Shown here one piece after another: positions 1 through 8,854 of a DNA stretch of 51,854 nt (position 1 is its first letter; each line of letters opens with the position of its first letter). The DNA lies in assembly GCA_020025015.1 (NCBI GenBank), contig JAHHSV010000007.1, positions 1 to 51,854 of the forward strand, in the 5' to 3' direction. The notes beneath the pieces are model-generated. The model worked only from the letters and a program-made list of their open reading frames with translations, made no database searches and was not told the origin of the DNA. Both the position numbers and the translations under genes were made by a program. This DNA is from Anaeroplasmataceae bacterium. Lineage in GTDB: Bacteria; Bacillota_I; Bacilli_A; Acholeplasmatales; Anaeroplasmataceae.

Positions 1-1289
1 ATTCTTTTTCTTTTCTCTTCACATTCTAAAAACATATTGTAATGATACTTCAAATACTTCATTCTATTAGCATTTAAAATAGGCTCAAATATTGGCTGTA
101 ATAATAATAATTGAGATTTAAGTCTAATATTACTATCGAGCAAAAAAGAAAAGGCTAGAGTTTTGTCTTCTCTAATTGATATTAAATGTTTATCAAATAG
201 CGCATCAGCTTGAACTGACAATAAAAGCCCATTATTAATATCGTACTTTTCCTCATCAGTTGTATTTTTATCTTTAAAACCCTTGATGTGAGAAGCTACA
301 AATAATGTTCCTAGAGTGTTAAAGTCAGCAGTTATATAAGTAAATGGGCAGAATACCTCACCATCAGTTTGAGTGTACCCCATCATTTCATCTGCCAACA
401 TTTTTCTCCAAGTTGCTTGTTGTTGTCTAGTTACCTCCTCATCGATTTCTTTTCTTTCTTCTATAACTGAGTTTGATTTCTTTTCATTAGCATATTCTAA
501 AACATTATCTCTAAGCAATGTCTTATCAATAATTCTTTTTCTAAGTAATTCTTGATATTGAACATATGTTTTATTGACCTCACCAATAATATTAAAAAAT
601 ATAGGATTTTTGTCTAATAAAATAAATACATTTTTATAATTTTTATTTAACTCAAATAATAGAATAAATGTATCTCCTTTAAACAAATGATGTCTTAATT
701 TATGAAACTCCTCGTCTTCTGAAGTACCCAAACCATGAACTGCACAATGAAGAGTGATCTCAGTAAATAATCCATTACTTAAATTCAAATTTAAATTTTT
801 AAAATCCCAAGACTTTTTTGCTCTGGAATCAATACTTTTATTTAATTTTTCAAAAACTTTATTTGTATAAAATGAAGAAAAATATTTCAAATTGGAATTT
901 ACAACCTTTACTGACATATAATCATTAATTTTATATATATTTGTAGTTCTTGGATTAGGTAGTCCTACTATTTCATACAATTTTTCCTTTAAGCCGATGC
1001 AACTTTGATGAGCTGTTTGAAATGTTTTTCCGGTTTTTTCCTCTATGTTTAACATTTCTTTTTCATCTATATAATAAAGCAAATTTTTATTTAACATGTT
1101 TGGTCTGGTAGCTTTCCCAAATGTTGCTAAATCTGAATGAGTCATTGTTTTATAAAACATAATGTACTTTGAATCAAAATGATCATTAATATAATCAAAC
1201 ATTTCAGATGAAACTTTAGCGACCATATCTTTTATAATAGCTACTCTTTCATTATCTATTATAAAATTTGTATATTCTTTCCCATTCAT
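1..1289 (-). CDS. HNH_2-family endonuclease, 3' end cut by window edge
   Basis: The frame is open from an ATG at 1289 to the first base of the window, about 429 codons with no stop, so the C-terminus lies outside. The ATG follows AGGTGGGG and sits 11 bases after the stop of the AIPR gene, so it is the fifth gene of the defence operon. Near the visible C-terminal end it has the HNH_2 (PF13391) pattern: a Cys-Pro around residue 321, ASHIKGF with His334, then NNGLLLS with Asn353 and ALFDKHLIS with Asp366. These are the usual metal-binding and catalytic positions of this nuclease family. The first 300 residues match nothing I recognise and may sense or bind a partner. The likely role is DNA cleavage by the neighbouring system; that role is inferred from context. 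Lys is mostly AAA and the gene is very AT-rich, like its operon neighbours. Confidence 0.8.
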   Translation of the reverse strand, partial: MNGKEYTNFIIDNERVAIIKDMVAKVSSEMFDYINDHFDSKYIMFYKTMTHSDLATFGKATRPNMLNKNLLYYIDEKEMLNIEEKTGKTFQTAHQSCIGLKEKLYEIVGLPNPRTTNIYKINDYMSVKVVNSNLKYFSSFYTNKVFEKLNKSIDSRAKKSWDFKNLNLNLSNGLFTEITLHCAVHGLGTSEDEEFHKLRHHLFKGDTFILLFELNKNYKNVFILLDKNPIFFNIIGEVNKTYVQYQELLRKRIIDKTLLRDNVLEYANEKKSNSVIEERKEIDEEVTRQQQATWRKMLADEMMGYTQTDGEVFCPFTYITADFNTLGTLFVASHIKGFKDKNTTDEEKYDINNGLLLSVQADALFDKHLISIREDKTLAFSFLLDSNIRLKSQLLLLQPIFEPILNANRMKYLKYHYNMFLECEEKRKR

Positions 1290-1300
1290 ATTATCCCCAC

Positions 1301-3400
1301 CTAACTAACTATTACGCCTGAATTTTCCAATTTTGTTCTTATTTTCCAAATTAACTTAGCTTGTTTTTCGGTAGCTAATTTAATGTTTGGACTATCATAT
1401 TTACATGGAATGTCAAGTAATGAAATTTCCGTTGGAGAAAGTATTTTTCTATGTATTCCTTCCTCTCTTAAACGTCGCCAATATTGTGCTCCCAAATTAT
1501 AAATTTCTATTTCTACAGAAACTTTTTCAGCTGTTTTAATAGTTTTAGCTTCCCCAATAATTTTCTCTCTCAATAATTCATCTTTGATTAAATCTTCTGT
1601 AAATTCTTGTAACAATTCAATTTCAATTTTTTTATATTTTTCCCAGGTTTCTTCTTTTTTACAGTATTCAGTTACTAAAACCCCATGAGAATCTTGTATA
1701 AAGTTGAAAGTAATGAATGCTATTTGTTCTATTTGATGTCTTAAAGACAAATATAGTGTCTGATTTTTCCAAATCTTATTAAAATCTAAAGTATACCCTT
1801 TGGGTAATATTGACATAAGTTTTGATATTGTATAAGCAACAATTCCTGCTTTAGCACCACCTGATGTATACCAATCTGAATGATTTACAATTGTATCAGT
1901 TTCCTTAAATAAAATTGCATATCCTATAAGCAATTTATAAAATTCTTCATTTATATATTCGGGTTTTAACTTATCGTTAATAAATTTAGCAAAAACCGTC
2001 ATAGAATGTTGTGCACCTTGACTAACAACATACGGCAATTTTAAATTGGCTGCACAAAAATACTTTGCCAAATCTTCTTTTTTTATCAATTGGCGTTTCG
2101 GATACTTTGCCAAAAATGTATTTTTTTGTGCATTAGTGGTAAATTTAATTTGTTCTTGATCAAATTTTCCTCTAGCCCTCTCGTAAAACCAATATGTGTT
2201 TGTAATATATCCACTTTTAGCTGGTGCGGGAATTTTCTTTGATAGTTTTTCAAAAGCTCTGTGAAACGGATGATTAGCGAAAAAGTCAGAATCTTTTACT
2301 GCATTTTGCTTATTAGAATATTTCGAAATATTAGAAATCATTTCATCATAATCATCATTTTTTACAACGGTTAATTTCATTGGAACAAATATATTTTGTA
2401 AATCAGCATGATCTTTAATACTTGCTGATGTTATAGATGCTGTGGTCTGTCCACCGTTAATTATTTGTAAATCTTCTATTTGAATTATATTTCTTTCTTG
2501 CTCATCTAAAATTATTTTTGATGCTGTACAAGCAATTCCGTTGTTATATGTAAAAAACTTAGTTGGCTCTTTTAAAATTGTATTTCTAATTCCTTTATTA
2601 ACTTTCCCTCTTGCACTTAAAAAAGACCTGACATTTCCTTCTAGTAATCTAGAACCATAATCGTAATAAATATTATTCAGAAATGTCCCTGGAATTATTG
2701 CCATATAAGCATCATAATCCAAATTGCCATGCATTTCTGCCTTTAAGCATGGTATACCAGATACACCATATTTTTTAGTGTCAATGACTATTGGCTCTCT
2801 TTCCTTACCAGAAGCATATAGTTCATAAAACCTTTCAATGTTCCAAATTTTGTATTCTACTTTTTTGCCAAAAAGAAAAGTATTTGGTAAACTTTTTATT
2901 CTTTCACTTAGATTTCTGTTAGAAACTATGTACAATTTTATTTTATCAATTGAATTATCTTCTTTAAGATCAGTATAATCAATCTTCAACCTATACCCTA
3001 AACTTTCTCCTAAACGTATTACATCATCAAAACTATCAAAATATTTTTCCAATTGTCCGTTATATGATTCTTCTAAAAAATAAAGCATTCTTGAAAATAT
3101 TTTTTCAATTTCAGTCTTTGTTAATTTTTCTTCTACTGAATCTTTAAAATCATTACCAATTAAAATAACAGACTTATCAGAACCATCAAAAGTAATAGCG
3201 TCAAAAGACATTATTTTACCATTTTTTCCCTTTTTATTAACATATAAAATTTCAGGATCTGAAAATTCTCCCATATTTTCTAATTTCGCTAATGCATCAT
3301 TGAAAAAATATTCATCATATGTCATACCCTCGATTTGAGCATTAATATGTACTTCATCTAAATATTCTTTTTGGTATGTTTTAAAATCTAATTCTGACAT
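1301..3400 (-). CDS. AIPR family protein (abortive-infection/phage-resistance type)
   Basis: A 699-residue protein with the AIPR (PF10592) core. Residues 258-293 hold a conserved stretch with SARGKVNKGIR and FFTYNNGIACTA, followed at 313-320 by INGGQTTA. The N-terminal 200 residues are variable and the C-terminal 150 are charged and helical. AIPR proteins are repeatedly found in phage-resistance and restriction-type loci; the biochemical activity is not established to my knowledge. The start ATG follows GGAGGGATAAT. The gene begins 1 base after the stop of the DUF4420 nuclease gene and ends 11 bases before the HNH gene, so the three are almost certainly co-translated. Within the system it may act as a target-binding or scaffold subunit, which is inference. 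Confidence 0.85.
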   Translation of the reverse strand: MSELDFKTYQKEYLDEVHINAQIEGMTYDEYFFNDALAKLENMGEFSDPEILYVNKKGKNGKIMSFDAITFDGSDKSVILIGNDFKDSVEEKLTKTEIEKIFSRMLYFLEESYNGQLEKYFDSFDDVIRLGESLGYRLKIDYTDLKEDNSIDKIKLYIVSNRNLSERIKSLPNTFLFGKKVEYKIWNIERFYELYASGKEREPIVIDTKKYGVSGIPCLKAEMHGNLDYDAYMAIIPGTFLNNIYYDYGSRLLEGNVRSFLSARGKVNKGIRNTILKEPTKFFTYNNGIACTASKIILDEQERNIIQIEDLQIINGGQTTASITSASIKDHADLQNIFVPMKLTVVKNDDYDEMISNISKYSNKQNAVKDSDFFANHPFHRAFEKLSKKIPAPAKSGYITNTYWFYERARGKFDQEQIKFTTNAQKNTFLAKYPKRQLIKKEDLAKYFCAANLKLPYVVSQGAQHSMTVFAKFINDKLKPEYINEEFYKLLIGYAILFKETDTIVNHSDWYTSGGAKAGIVAYTISKLMSILPKGYTLDFNKIWKNQTLYLSLRHQIEQIAFITFNFIQDSHGVLVTEYCKKEETWEKYKKIEIELLQEFTEDLIKDELLREKIIGEAKTIKTAEKVSVEIEIYNLGAQYWRRLREEGIHRKILSPTEISLLDIPCKYDSPNIKLATEKQAKLIWKIRTKLENSGVIVS

Positions 3401-3401
3401 A

Positions 3402-4313
3402 TTATCCCTCCAGTAATTCTATTGAAGACAACTCAATATCATAAGTCAATCCGACTACTCCCTTTGGAAGAGTTATACCAACAATTCTAGGAAATTTATC
3501 GTCTACTACATATCTTTTTTTAGAAATAAAGTTATAAACAAAATTATCATAAAATTCATTATATGAGTACCCTGCTTTAGATAGTTTTTCTACAAAAAGT
3601 TCTTTATCGTTTTCAAAAGTTATTTCATTAATAATTTTTTCAACCAATTTATTCAATGATATACCATCAAAATTAGAACTCATTTTTTCTAATCTATATA
3701 CAACTAAATATCCAACATTAGTTGAATCTAATTGTTCTAAAGAGGAAATTGTTATAGTTTTACTTGATGAACCAATTGTTTTTATTTCAAACCAAGTATC
3801 TTCATAAGAAAAATCTTTATTCGTAGGTTCAGAACCACTCCAGCCTGCCAAGCCTTTTGATACTCCGTGAATAAAAAAGCATTGTTCTTTAAGATACATT
3901 AACTCGCCAATAAGCCCCATTATTTCTTTTTCACTTAGAATTGTTGCTTTTGTCGTAAAAAACTTTTTCCATATTATATATCTATTAATAATATCTTTAT
4001 ATCCTATTTCTTGAGTACTTTCTTTAGTATAGTTAATAATATCTTCACAGAATTTATAAAATAATGAATCATTATCAGTAACCTTGCTAGAAAATAAAAT
4101 TGATAAATGATCATCAAATTTAAGCTGCTTAATATCTAAACTTTTTGTGCTATATAATTTTGATGGTACAAATTGACCATTAAAACGCAAAGTTTTTTGA
4201 CCAACCTCATTTAATCCAAGATATAATTCTAAAGGATGAGTTTCAGACACTCTAACATACTGTGAAACCGATAACACTTTATTAAACTGAGCCTTAATTT
4301 CATCAACAGTCAT
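3402..4313 (-). CDS. PD-(D/E)XK motif protein, DUF4420 family nuclease
   Basis: A 303-residue protein matching the DUF4420 PD-(D/E)XK nuclease fold. Visible core residues, in order, are Glu137 in IGELMYLKEQ, Asp167 in NKDFSY, and Glu176-x-Lys178 in WFEIKTIG, followed by ISSLEQL (Gln194). This order is the E..D..ExK metal site of restriction endonucleases. The family is known as a stand-alone endonuclease subunit beside Z1 NTPases and MORC-like ATPases. The gene starts 3 bases after the Z1 stop codon with GAGGAA as ribosome binding site and ends 1 base before the AIPR gene. All metal-site residues are present, so it is predicted to be active. Target site and cofactor use cannot be read from the sequence. 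Confidence 0.87.
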   Translation of the reverse strand: MTVDEIKAQFNKVLSVSQYVRVSETHPLELYLGLNEVGQKTLRFNGQFVPSKLYSTKSLDIKQLKFDDHLSILFSSKVTDNDSLFYKFCEDIINYTKESTQEIGYKDIINRYIIWKKFFTTKATILSEKEIMGLIGELMYLKEQCFFIHGVSKGLAGWSGSEPTNKDFSYEDTWFEIKTIGSSSKTITISSLEQLDSTNVGYLVVYRLEKMSSNFDGISLNKLVEKIINEITFENDKELFVEKLSKAGYSYNEFYDNFVYNFISKKRYVVDDKFPRIVGITLPKGVVGLTYDIELSSIELLEG

Positions 4314-4316
4314 AAA

Positions 4317-7085
4317 TTATTCCTCCCCATACATCTCATAATCTTCATCATGTTTTTTATCATAATAATTGCATGTCTTATTGACTGTATAAACAGTATT
4401 GTCTCCAAAATTGCCTTTAACTTTAGGAAATCCTATTAGGTATCCAACTAAAAAGTTATACTTATTATAAAATAAATCTTTTTTTAATTGAACTTCTTTT
4501 ACAGGATCACAAACTGACGTAAAATAATTTTCATCATATTCAATAGATCCATATTCTGGATTTATGAAATAAATAATTAATATCGGATTTCTTCCCTCTA
4601 TCATATAATCATTTGACGGACAAGCTCTACCCCATATTTCTTCTATCTCATCAATCTTTATTTTTGATAAACCAACAGCTGTATCATTTCTACCTCTTAG
4701 TATAGATTTAGTTTTACTCATTCTTATCAATGTATCATTAAATATTATATCAAAGTTTCTATTCACTAAATTTATGTTAATATCATCAACAACATTAATT
4801 GTTTCCCCTTGACCAGTCATTATTAGTACATCAAATTTATTCATTAAAGAAGAAATGTGTACCAAAAAATTACATATTTGATTAACGTCAAAATTAGAAT
4901 TTGTAATATCTATATTTAAAGATTTTAAAAAGTAAAATATTTTACTACTTTCAACATCTTCCCAATAATATCTATTTGTATTTTTATTTCTAGTATATTT
5001 TCCATTTAAGTCATGCAAAAACTCCATAGTTAATTTGATATTATCATTTACAATTTTTAAATTTCTTGAGATATATGGCGTTTCAAATACATTGCCATAA
5101 AATGATTTTCTGTCTACTTTTGACTTTGTATTTCTCATTTTATTAGGGGCTGTAATACCTAAATCTTCAGAATTATTTCTTACTCTAATACCATAGTCTT
5201 CTGGTTTTAAATTATTATCTCCCATTCTTTTAATATCTGACTTTAATTGCTCTATTGACAAACTAATTTCTTTATAGTAATCAAAAGACGTTTTTGTCAT
5301 GTATATTCTACATAAATCTTCATATCCAACCCTATAGCCAAACCAACGTCCCATTTGCATTAATACATCAAACACAGCTGTATTCCTATAAAAATAACTC
5401 GTGCATAATCCTTCAAGAGTTAATCCTCTTGATAAAGCTAATCCACCTATTGCTATCACTCTTAATCCAGTGTCTTTATGACTTTCATAATCAAGTTTTG
5501 TAGAATTTTTCGAAGAATTAACAACACATATTTCTATATGTTTTATAGAATTATAAAGATTTTCAAACACTTGATCCCAGCTTACATAGAAATTCAAATT
5601 ATTTTCAAAATCATCATAATATGTTTTATATAGAGAACAAATAACATCATTCTTTAAATAGCATTCCTTGCTAAGTCTATAATTCTGACGTACACTTTTC
5701 AAAACTTTATAAAAATATTCCTCTACAATATTTTTAATTACCATTTGTACATTAGTAAATCTAGAAACATTTATTAACATAGATCTATGCGTATTCTTAT
5801 TATCATCCCTAACATCTCTTATTGCATTAGATATTAAAAAAGAATTAATTGCTTCAAACATTGAATCAAAAAATATACTTTTATTCCAATCTTTCTTATG
5901 ATTCATCGGAAATATATTTTCATTGTAATCATTAATAAATTTAATGTTATTGTTTGGTAAGAAAAAATATTTTTTTGAACCGCAATAATGGCTAGGTGAT
6001 TCTAAAGAATAAATAAAATTTCTTGGAAATAAATCATCTTCTAACATTTCATCGTTACTATCATAATTAATAAAAACATTTGCGAATGGAGTGGCTGTAA
6101 AGCCTATGTAATTATTTTTTGAGAATAATGACAATATTTTTCTAATGTAATTATTGATTTTGGTAGGATCATTTTCTGGTTTGTTCGTATTAATACTAGC
6201 GTTATCAGCTTCATCATCAATCATTATCATTGGTACATCTATACATCTATGATGTTGGTCAGTATTTATATTTTTAAGTGATGAATATAATTTTGAAAGA
6301 ACTGTTACATTTTTCTTTATTACAAAAATCATTGGTTCTTTAGAGTATGATGAAATTTTGGTTGTAGTGGTTTGATCATCATTTCCTGTGAAATCTTTTT
6401 TTCTACTTGTAAACATCTTTGGAGTAATTTCTCCACGTTGAACTCCGACATCCTGAGCATTTACAGAGTCATATCCAACAAAACCTTCTTCAACTCTGAT
6501 TTGAGTCTGTCTTCTTAAACTTTCTATTGTACCAGTCAATAATATTATAACCTTATAGCCTGCATCAGCAGCTCTACAAATTAATCCTAAATAATTTGAT
6601 GTTTTACCAGATTGAATATCTCCAACCACTAAACCTCTTATGGAATAACTCGACTCATCTTTTGGATTTCCAATGTATGACATTAATTTAGTTAAAGTTT
6701 TTTTCTCTAGTGTGTCATAAACAATATTTGGAGAAAAATGTTTATTATTGATTAGATATTGTTTATATCTATTCCAATAATATTCTTCATAGTTTTCTTC
6801 GTTCAACAAATTTTCAAACCAATTAAAATCATGTTCATAATCTCCAACAATACTTCCGCCTTCATCTTGAAAAATTGAACAATTAGTCTTAATTAGATTA
6901 ACAACATACTGTAATTCATCATCTGATAAATCGACTTGATACATTTTAGCTAAAATAGAGCAAATATTAATTATAAAATTATTATCAATTTTTAGATTTG
7001 GATTTTTTAAAACTTGAGCAGTTTTAAAAGCTTCAAAGCCAGGAATAAACATCTTATATAAATTACTTTTACGTTCATTATTCAT
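4317..7085 (-). CDS. Z1 domain-containing superfamily II-type NTPase
   Basis: A 922-residue protein with a Z1-type P-loop NTPase. The Walker A is GDIQSGKTSN at 155-164, the Walker B is MIDDEADNAS at 288-297, and the motif III-like GFTATPFANVF is at 328-338. Near residue 560-600 lies the long Z1 signature with ALSRGLTLEGL and QMGRWFGYR, which contains the arginine finger region. Z1 proteins are helicase-like motors of restriction-type loci that contain a GHKL ATPase. The start codon lies 8 bases inside the end of the GHKL gene, after GGAGGC, and the stop is 3 bases before the DUF4420 gene. It is probably the DNA-translocating or remodelling motor that feeds the nucleases. That role is inferred from family and context. 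Confidence 0.9.
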   Translation of the reverse strand: MNNERKSNLYKMFIPGFEAFKTAQVLKNPNLKIDNNFIINICSILAKMYQVDLSDDELQYVVNLIKTNCSIFQDEGGSIVGDYEHDFNWFENLLNEENYEEYYWNRYKQYLINNKHFSPNIVYDTLEKKTLTKLMSYIGNPKDESSYSIRGLVVGDIQSGKTSNYLGLICRAADAGYKVIILLTGTIESLRRQTQIRVEEGFVGYDSVNAQDVGVQRGEITPKMFTSRKKDFTGNDDQTTTTKISSYSKEPMIFVIKKNVTVLSKLYSSLKNINTDQHHRCIDVPMIMIDDEADNASINTNKPENDPTKINNYIRKILSLFSKNNYIGFTATPFANVFINYDSNDEMLEDDLFPRNFIYSLESPSHYCGSKKYFFLPNNNIKFINDYNENIFPMNHKKDWNKSIFFDSMFEAINSFLISNAIRDVRDDNKNTHRSMLINVSRFTNVQMVIKNIVEEYFYKVLKSVRQNYRLSKECYLKNDVICSLYKTYYDDFENNLNFYVSWDQVFENLYNSIKHIEICVVNSSKNSTKLDYESHKDTGLRVIAIGGLALSRGLTLEGLCTSYFYRNTAVFDVLMQMGRWFGYRVGYEDLCRIYMTKTSFDYYKEISLSIEQLKSDIKRMGDNNLKPEDYGIRVRNNSEDLGITAPNKMRNTKSKVDRKSFYGNVFETPYISRNLKIVNDNIKLTMEFLHDLNGKYTRNKNTNRYYWEDVESSKIFYFLKSLNIDITNSNFDVNQICNFLVHISSLMNKFDVLIMTGQGETINVVDDININLVNRNFDIIFNDTLIRMSKTKSILRGRNDTAVGLSKIKIDEIEEIWGRACPSNDYMIEGRNPILIIYFINPEYGSIEYDENYFTSVCDPVKEVQLKKDLFYNKYNFLVGYLIGFPKVKGNFGDNTVYTVNKTCNYYDKKHDEDYEMYGEE

Positions 7086-8556
7086 CTAACATTGCCTCCA
7101 TCAATTTATGAGAAATCATTTCATCATTAAATGGCTCATATTGTATAATCGCTTTATACGCTTCCATTAAATCAATTTGTCGAAAGGCCATCAAATGATT
7201 TATTTGTTCTAAGCCTATCTGTATAATTGAATCTAATATTTCCTTATCAATTTCTGTATTTTGATTTTTTTGGCATACCGAATTGTATATATCATCATAT
7301 GGTATTGACTGAGATATAACATCTAATAATCTTAAAATTTTTGTTTTGTCTTTATCATCAAAATCATCAAGAAAATTTCTTATAAATTTTGAATTTTGGT
7401 TAATAAAGAAAACATCTTTATTTTCTCTAGTTAATGACTTGCTCCAAAGATGATCATCATTAATTTCCGTTGTCAAACGTGCTCTTTTAGTTGTTTTATT
7501 AGTTGACTTTCTGCAAACATTTCCAACAGCATTTTTTAACATATTTATTATTTTTCTTGGAACTACAGCATTCTGCTTTTTAATATCTATTTCCCATACA
7601 TCATCCATAGAATTTGGAATATCAACTTTAATTCGCCCATATTTATATAGCTCTGGACTTATATTTTTAGCAGCCAATTTAAACCACGTACTATGAATAA
7701 TTAATCTATTGTTTCTGTATACGAAAAAACCTTGCTGATCCCTTATTGCATCCATTCCTCCTAAAGCATCAATATCATCTCTGCTTAAATCGACTTGGTG
7801 AGGAAGAATATACTGTTGTATTATTACACCCTCGTCTAACTCTTGAGGTTTTCTGCAATCCAACTTAGGGTGTTTACGGTATTCTTCTAAAAAAGGATCA
7901 TATCCAATAAGTTTTACATTATTTATATAAATATTAATGCGATCTTTAGCATTAAGAAATCTGTGATAAGTTAATTTAATGTGTTCTTCTGCATCAAACA
8001 TTTCTTCTGATAAAAAGGAAAGGATATTTCCATCAAATTTTTTATATGCAACATCGAAATTTTGCCACAAGACCAATGTTCCACTATCTAATTTATTTAA
8101 TTTATCAAAATGAACAAGCCTTTCATATTCGTTTTTTTCCAATTTGAGACATTCCCACTTCTTGGTTATTAAAACGTCATCTAAATCCCATCTAAAACAT
8201 GAGTAAACATTATTCTTTTTTGAAATAACTGTCAAAACTCTACATTGAGATAAAGAAGCAGATTTTAACCCTAAACCATATCTTCCAAGATCAAACTCAC
8301 TATAATTTTCTTTTACGCTTCCATATTTCATTGCGTTAAACAATTCGTTATCGTCCATTCCGCAGCCATCATCAATTATAGCAACATATGGTTCTTCTAA
8401 ACTATTGGTAGGAAAAATTATTTCAATATTTTTAGCAAAAGCAGATATAGAATTATCTATTATATCTGCGATAGCTGATTTAAATGAATATCCCATTGAA
8501 CGCATAGAATTCATTAATACGTCAGGAGAAGGAATGTTTTCTATTCTTTTAGCCAT
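7078..8556 (-). CDS. GHKL ATPase of the prokaryotic MORC/paraMORC type
   Basis: A 492-residue protein whose N-terminal third is a GHKL (gyrase/Hsp90/histidine kinase/MutL) ATP-binding domain. The N-box is AIADIIDNSISA at 28-39, the G1 box IDDGCGMDD at 61-69 and the G2 box GRYGLGLKSAS at 91-101, followed by an S5-like middle domain. The catalytic acid in the N-box is Asp31 where MutL and GyrB have Glu. In this group the ATPase works with SF2 motors and nucleases in restriction-type systems. It is the first gene of the operon. The start is fixed by AAGGAG five bases before the ATG and by an extended -10 at 8603-8611. The C-terminal 130 residues are helical and match nothing I recognise; they may dimerise or bind the Z1 protein. 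Confidence 0.87.
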   Translation of the reverse strand: MAKRIENIPSPDVLMNSMRSMGYSFKSAIADIIDNSISAFAKNIEIIFPTNSLEEPYVAIIDDGCGMDDNELFNAMKYGSVKENYSEFDLGRYGLGLKSASLSQCRVLTVISKKNNVYSCFRWDLDDVLITKKWECLKLEKNEYERLVHFDKLNKLDSGTLVLWQNFDVAYKKFDGNILSFLSEEMFDAEEHIKLTYHRFLNAKDRINIYINNVKLIGYDPFLEEYRKHPKLDCRKPQELDEGVIIQQYILPHQVDLSRDDIDALGGMDAIRDQQGFFVYRNNRLIIHSTWFKLAAKNISPELYKYGRIKVDIPNSMDDVWEIDIKKQNAVVPRKIINMLKNAVGNVCRKSTNKTTKRARLTTEINDDHLWSKSLTRENKDVFFINQNSKFIRNFLDDFDDKDKTKILRLLDVISQSIPYDDIYNSVCQKNQNTEIDKEILDSIIQIGLEQINHLMAFRQIDLMEAYKAIIQYEPFNDEMISHKLMEAMLDE

Positions 8557-8602
8557 ATTAACTCCTTATAATATTATATTTAAAATGTATATTTCTTTTA
8601 TG

Positions 8603-8611
8603 ATTATACCA
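8603..8611 (-). promoter_or_regulatory. Extended -10 promoter of the defence operon
   Basis: On the minus strand the bases read TGGTATAAT, a TGn-extended consensus -10 box. No convincing -35 box lies 16-18 bases upstream (ATGAAA at 17). Transcription would start near 8596 and give a leader of about 40 bases that contains AAGGAG before the GHKL start. No inverted repeat that could be an operator was seen next to it. Confidence 0.6.
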
Positions 8612-8622
8612 AATTATGCATT

Positions 8623-8810
8623 ATTTTTCATTGTTTTTTATCAAATAATCCTTTGATTAAGCAAATTTTCTAGATTTACTCATACTTTTTATAAAAATAT
8701 TTTCAAGTTGAAACTACATCAATTTAATACTATTATATTTAAATGTTTTTACACATATATTACTAGTTATATTGTAGTTTAGTAATTCTAGACTATAAAT
8801 ATAGGTTTAA
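8623..8810. other. AT-rich intergenic stretch without a gene
   Basis: This spacer separates the divergent defence operon and the glycerate kinase gene. I see no reading frame with a ribosome binding site, no strong hairpin and no repeat. It may mark the right boundary of the transferred defence island. Confidence 0.5.
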
Positions 8811-8816
8811 ATTGGT

Positions 8817-8847
8817 TATAATAGTATAAATACATATATAAAGGAGG
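8817..8847 (+). promoter_or_regulatory. Promoter -10 and ribosome binding site of glycerate kinase
   Basis: TATAAT at 8817-8822 and AAGGAGG at 8841-8847, seven bases before the ATG at 8855. The -35 position (TATAAA at 17 bases) is poor. The start codon choice is firm because of the perfect Shine-Dalgarno. Confidence 0.55.
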
Positions 8848-8854
8848 CATAAAC

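Noticed and set aside
373..555. Plus-strand frame of 60 codons
   Set aside because: It lies antisense inside the HNH gene, has no ribosome binding site and is rich in Ser/Leu/Phe as typical of antisense AT-rich frames.
5294..5503. Plus-strand frame of 69 codons
   Set aside because: Antisense to the conserved Z1 motif region, with no start signal or family match.
8405..8656. Plus-strand frame running into the intergenic region
   Set aside because: Mostly antisense to the GHKL domain; the promoter and Shine-Dalgarno in this stretch belong to the opposite strand.
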